A stretch of 64,000 nt of DNA from CAVTSA01 sp963790575 (GTDB lineage Bacteria > Chloroflexota > Dormibacteria > Dormibacterales > Dormibacteraceae): the NCBI GenBank assembly GCA_963790575.1, contig CAWBPD010000001.1, positions 1 to 64,000 of the forward strand, given 5' to 3'. The translations under genes and the position numbers were made by a program. The notes beneath the pieces were generated by a model. The model saw only the letters and a program-made list of their open reading frames with translations, had not been told where the DNA came from and made no database searches. Shown here piece after piece: positions 60,700 to 64,000 of the stretch. The first letter of the stretch is position 1. The number at the start of each line of letters is the position of its first letter.

Positions 60700-61191
60700 G
60701 TGCCGCTCTTGGTCCGGATCCAGAAGACGGTGCCGGCGCCTCTCCGCTCGGCCTGGCTGCGCGGCGTGCTCCAGGAGGCGGCCCGGGAGCCGGAGGTCGC
60801 GGCTGCCATCGAACGACTCCATCGTGCGCCCGAGCTCACGATCCGAATCCTCGGCGGCCGCGCCATCCGCCGCCTCCACCTCCAGTTCTTCGGGGACCCG
60901 GACGAAACCGACGTCCTCTCCTTTCCGAGCGGCACGGCGGGCGAGGACGGCTACCTGGGAGACATCGCCGTGTGCTGGCCGGTGGCGGCGCGGCAGGCGG
61001 TCCAGTACGGGCACGAGGCCACGACCGAGGCCTCGCTGCTCGCCGTGCACGGCCTCCTCCACCTCCTGGGGTGGGACCACGCGAGCCCGGCGGAGGAGGC
61101 GGAGATGACGTCGCGGACGCTCGCCGCGCTCGCCCGGAGCGGGATGCGGCCGGCGGCCGCCCGGCTGCCCGGGGGCCCACCCGGGGAGTAG
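60700..61191 (+). CDS. ybeY: Endoribonuclease YbeY
   Basis: 163 aa. The zinc site HGLLHLLGWDH gives H117, H121 and H127, and DVLSFPSG precedes it. YbeY matures the 3' end of 16S rRNA and takes part in ribosome quality control. The GTG at 60700 is the best start; upstream residues in the same frame cross the divergent promoter zone. A terminator-like hairpin lies 31 bp after the stop. Confidence 0.92.
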   Translation: MPLLVRIQKTVPAPLRSAWLRGVLQEAAREPEVAAAIERLHRAPELTIRILGGRAIRRLHLQFFGDPDETDVLSFPSGTAGEDGYLGDIAVCWPVAARQAVQYGHEATTEASLLAVHGLLHLLGWDHASPAEEAEMTSRTLAALARSGMRPAAARLPGGPPGE

Positions 61192-61222
61192 CGCACGCCT
61201 CGTAGGATCGATGGCGATCCCA

Positions 61223-61247
61223 CCGCCGGTCCCAGCCGGCGGCTTTT
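61223..61247 (+). terminator. Probable intrinsic terminator after ybeY
   Basis: CCGCCGG (61223-61229) and CCGGCGG (61236-61242) form a perfect 7-bp stem with a 6-nt loop, followed by CTTTT. It argues against an upstream pth start at 61211. Confidence 0.6.
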
Positions 61248-61285
61248 GCACGTGCCCGGACCACCCGGAAGGAGAGCCCGACCCC

Positions 61286-61909
61286 TTGTCCGTCCCCTTG
61301 TCCCCCCGCTCCGACCTGCTCGTGGTCGGGCTCGGCAACCCGGGCCCCGACTACGCAGGGTCGCGCCACAACCTGGGCTGGGCAGTGGTCGATACCTTCG
61401 CGCGGGACGCCGGCATCGAACTCTCCCGGAAGCGCTGGCACGGCAAGATGGGGAGCGGCACCCTCGCCGGCAGCAGGATCTGGCTGCTGAAGCCCCAGAC
61501 GTACATGAACGAGTCCGGGCGCTCGGTCAAGCAGGCGCTGCACGATCTCGAGTTGCCGCTGGATCGCGTCTGGGTCGTCCACGACGAGCTGGACATCCCG
61601 CTCGGGCGCCTGCGGATCCGGGTCGGCGGCTCGGCGGCCGGGAACCGAGGCGTCCGGTCCATCATCGGAGCCCTGGGCGCGGACGGCTTCGTGCGCTTTC
61701 GCGTCGGTATCGGCAAGGCCGCCCACAAGGGCAGCGAGGCCGGCGTCCGGCACGTCCTGGGCTCGTTCCGGGGTCGGGACGCCGAGGCCGCCAAGCAGGT
61801 GGTGCTGGGCACGGCCCGTGCGCTGCGCACCGGCGTCGAGGAGGGGCTGGAGCGCGCCATGAACCGCTTCAACCGCGAGGACTGGCTGCAGGAGGAGCAG
61901 GACGCATGA
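61286..61909 (+). CDS. pth: Peptidyl-tRNA hydrolase
   Basis: 207 aa. It cleaves the ester bond of peptidyl-tRNA to recycle tRNA. Catalytic positions are visible: N18 (GLGNPG), H28 (SRHNLG), N75 (QTYMNESG) and D100 (VVHDELDIPLG). TTG 61286 is chosen since GGAAGGAGAG (61268-61277) lies upstream at good spacing. ATG 61211 would sit before a terminator-like hairpin. Its stop overlaps the mfd start (ATGA). Confidence 0.93.
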   Translation: MSVPLSPRSDLLVVGLGNPGPDYAGSRHNLGWAVVDTFARDAGIELSRKRWHGKMGSGTLAGSRIWLLKPQTYMNESGRSVKQALHDLELPLDRVWVVHDELDIPLGRLRIRVGGSAAGNRGVRSIIGALGADGFVRFRVGIGKAAHKGSEAGVRHVLGSFRGRDAEAAKQVVLGTARALRTGVEEGLERAMNRFNREDWLQEEQDA

Positions 61910-64000
61910 CGACAGTCGAGCAAGCGCTGGTCCCCGCCGAGCTTCGCCGCTGGGTCGAGGGCGGCGGCGGACACCGCGCGGTGCACTCGCTGCCCCGCGC
62001 CGCCTGGGTCGCGCTCACCGCTGCGCTGGCCCGCGCGGCGCACACGGCCGGACGCCCGGTGCTGGTCCTGAGCCCCAACCCCGAGCGGGTCCTGGACGAG
62101 CTCCGGCCCTGGCTGGCGGGACGGCCGCGCGCCGTTCTCTTCAGTGAGGTCCTGGTTTCCTTCCTGGACCGGCCGCCGGCGTTCGACCAGGCGGTCTCCC
62201 AGCGCCTCGACGCGCTCGCGGCCCTGACTCAGCCGGATCCGGTCCTGGTCGTCTCCTCGCGCCGCGCCTTACAGCGCGTCACCATGCACCCCGATGACTT
62301 CCGCCGCGCCACCGTGACACTGGCGCCCGAGCAGCGGGCCGACCCGCAGCAGGTGGCGGGCCGCCTGGTCGAGCTCGGCTACAGCCGCGAGGCGCTGGCC
62401 GAGGCCCCAGGACAGTTCGCCCTGCGCGGCGGGATCCTCGACATCTTTCCCTCCGGAGCCTCGACACCGGTGCGGGCCGAATTCTTCGGCGACGTGGTCG
62501 ACACCTTGCGGCTCTACGACCCCCAGAACCAGCGGTCGATCATGGGCACCCCGCGCGTGGTGGCGGTGCCCGGTCGCGAGATCCTGCTCGGGCCCGAACG
62601 AGGTGAAGCGGCGGTCGCGCGGATGCGTGAGGCGGGCACCCTGGAGGGACTCCGCGTCGACGTCCGCGACGAGTGGGAGGAGGACCTGGCCAGGTTGGAG
62701 GTAGGGGCCGCCTTCCCGGGGGTGGAGCTGTTCTCGGGCTACCTGGAACCCCGGCGGCCGTCGCTGCTGGATCACCTGCCACCTCGCACCCTGGTGCTTG
62801 ACCTGGATCGCACCCGGCAGCTGGCGACGGTGCGGGACATCGAACAGGAGACGACCATGCTGGCGGCGGCCGAGGCTCGCGACGGCGAGCTGCCGCGCGC
62901 CTTCCCACCCCCGATGGTTCCCCTCGACCGGCTCGCCGAGCCCGGGCCGAGTGTGCTCGAGCTGACCACCGAGGAGTCATCGACCGGCCTCGAGCTGGCC
63001 TTCCACGACGCGACGCCGGTCGTCGGGCAGCCGGACCAGATCCGGCTGCTGGGGCGTCGGGCCGAGCACGCGGCGATCGTGCTCGCCACCGAACAACGTG
63101 AGCGCGCGGAGGCCCTCTTGCAGGAGGCTTTTGTCCGCGAGGTCCCGGCCGAGATCGAGCTCGACGTGGACTGGGAGCCACAGCCTGGTCTCTGGTGGTA
63201 CGACCGCGACCTGGCGGCCGGGTTCACCCACTCCGAGGCGGGGCTGGCGGTGCTTTCCGACGCCGAGCTGTTCGGGCGCGTGCGGCGGGCGGCGGGCCGC
63301 GTCTCCCGGGGACCCCGCCCTCAGCCCAAGGTTCAGCTCGAGTTCCAGCCCGACGAGCTGGTCGTTCACGTGGACCACGGTGTGGGCCGCTTCCTGGGCA
63401 TGCGCCTGCTCGACTCCGAGGACGAGGACGGCAGCCCGATCCAGCGCGAGTACCTGGAGCTGGAGTACGCCGAGGGCGACAAGCTCTTCGTCCCGGTCGA
63501 GAGCCTGGACCGGGTCCAGAAGTACCTGGGCGGCGGCGAGGGAAAGCCGGTCGTTCACCGGCTCGGCAGCGGCGACTGGGAGCGGGCCCGGGCACGAGCC
63601 AAGCGGAACGCGGAGGACGTGGCCGAGGACCTGCTCCGGATCTATGCCCAACGGGAGGCCAAGCCGGGCTTCGCATTCGCCCCCGACACGGTGTGGCAGG
63701 AGGAGCTGGAGCGGCGGTTCCAGTACGAGGAGACGCCGGACCAGGTGCGTGCGATCGCCGAGATCAAGGCGGACATGGAGTCGGACCGTCCGATGGATCG
63801 CCTGCTCTGTGGGGACGTCGGCTTCGGCAAGACCGAGATCGCGCTGCGGGCGGCGTTCAAAGCCGTCATGAGCGGCCGCCAGGTGGCCCTGCTGGCGCCC
63901 ACCACGATTTTGGTCCAGCAGCACTTCCAGGTCTTCACCGAGCGGCTGGCCGGGCTCCCGGTGACCGTCGAGGTACTCTCGCGCTTCCGCACTGACGACG
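61906..64000 (+). CDS. mfd: Transcription-repair coupling factor Mfd (5' part, cut by window)
   Basis: The frame is open to the window end, so 698 residues of a normally 1150-1200-aa protein are seen. The N-terminal UvrB-like region (FALRGGILDIFPSG, VRAEFFGDVVDTLRLYD), the RNA-polymerase interaction domain (DELVVHVDHGVGRF) and the helicase Walker A GDVGFGKTE (636-644) with LAPTTILVQQH are present. Mfd displaces RNA polymerase stalled at DNA damage and recruits UvrA. The ATG overlaps pth (ATGA). Confidence 0.95.
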   Translation, partial: MTTVEQALVPAELRRWVEGGGGHRAVHSLPRAAWVALTAALARAAHTAGRPVLVLSPNPERVLDELRPWLAGRPRAVLFSEVLVSFLDRPPAFDQAVSQRLDALAALTQPDPVLVVSSRRALQRVTMHPDDFRRATVTLAPEQRADPQQVAGRLVELGYSREALAEAPGQFALRGGILDIFPSGASTPVRAEFFGDVVDTLRLYDPQNQRSIMGTPRVVAVPGREILLGPERGEAAVARMREAGTLEGLRVDVRDEWEEDLARLEVGAAFPGVELFSGYLEPRRPSLLDHLPPRTLVLDLDRTRQLATVRDIEQETTMLAAAEARDGELPRAFPPPMVPLDRLAEPGPSVLELTTEESSTGLELAFHDATPVVGQPDQIRLLGRRAEHAAIVLATEQRERAEALLQEAFVREVPAEIELDVDWEPQPGLWWYDRDLAAGFTHSEAGLAVLSDAELFGRVRRAAGRVSRGPRPQPKVQLEFQPDELVVHVDHGVGRFLGMRLLDSEDEDGSPIQREYLELEYAEGDKLFVPVESLDRVQKYLGGGEGKPVVHRLGSGDWERARARAKRNAEDVAEDLLRIYAQREAKPGFAFAPDTVWQEELERRFQYEETPDQVRAIAEIKADMESDRPMDRLLCGDVGFGKTEIALRAAFKAVMSGRQVALLAPTTILVQQHFQVFTERLAGLPVTVEVLSRFRTDD

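Noticed and set aside
61211..61285. ATG 61211 as pth start
   Set aside because: A terminator-like hairpin at 61223-61247 lies after it, and TTG 61286 has a strong ribosome binding site.

Overview
This 64 kb window comes from a GC-rich bacterial chromosome (roughly 70% GC by eye). Codons are strongly biased to G or C in the third position and genes are packed on both strands, many with ATGA or GTGA stop/start overlaps. No rRNA, tRNA, phage, insertion sequence or CRISPR array was recognised. The gene mix points to a Terrabacteria lineage: an actinobacterial-type GT4 glycogen synthase beside glgC, a mycothiol-dependent-type DinB enzyme, DUF4032, tandem DUF427, FtsEX with a CHAP hydrolase, and lone lepA/hemW/hrcA-type housekeeping genes. 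Candidatus Dormibacterota or a relative among Actinomycetota/Chloroflexota is my best guess, but it is inference. Many genes show a TAnnnT hexamer 5-9 nt before the start codon and no Shine-Dalgarno, so leaderless transcription looks common.

Layout. 0.3-6.7 kb: aminotransferase, Asp-box propeller, then a coupled acyl-CoA set (NDP-forming acyl-CoA synthetase, acyl-CoA dehydrogenase, enoyl-CoA hydratase). 6.7-14.9 kb: esterase, pantothenate kinase, a TetR/SDR divergon with a clear operator, DUF3267 zincin, dxs, a PaaI-type thioesterase and ogt. 15-19.6 kb: amidase, phosphotransferase, DUF427, TspO and a stress-type SDR. 19.7-24.4 kb: a thiamine-linked operon (TPP riboswitch, cytX, thiD) with a YyaL-like protein downstream, and a divergent vapBC module. 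24.4-30.1 kb: phosphoesterase, DUF4032, FixX-like ferredoxin with thioredoxin reductase, a HAD-carboxymuconolactone decarboxylase fusion, DUF971 and Mrp. 30.1-39 kb: UbiB kinase, rsmE, lepA, mtaB, and ftsE-ftsX-CHAP hydrolase. 39-46.4 kb: threonine dehydratase, a repeat field, aminotransferase with MDMPI-like enzyme, glgC with glycogen synthase, a probable small RNA, and uppP. 46.5-54.9 kb: two low-complexity-tailed proteins, hemW, hrcA-grpE-dnaJ without dnaK, hotdog protein, ATP-dependent DNA ligase and an S4 protein. 55-64 kb: patatin, bifunctional homocysteine methyltransferase/MTHFR, an EndoU-type nuclease with a probable immunity partner, a luciferase-like oxidoreductase, ybeY, pth and the 5' part of mfd.

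The most unusual items are the stand-alone EndoU/partner pair (58.1-58.9 kb), an orphan promoter-to-terminator transcription unit (45.13-45.30 kb), several families of short intergenic repeats (28-nt, 42-bp, 50-bp, 41-bp and 171-bp units), and the widespread leaderless-start signature.
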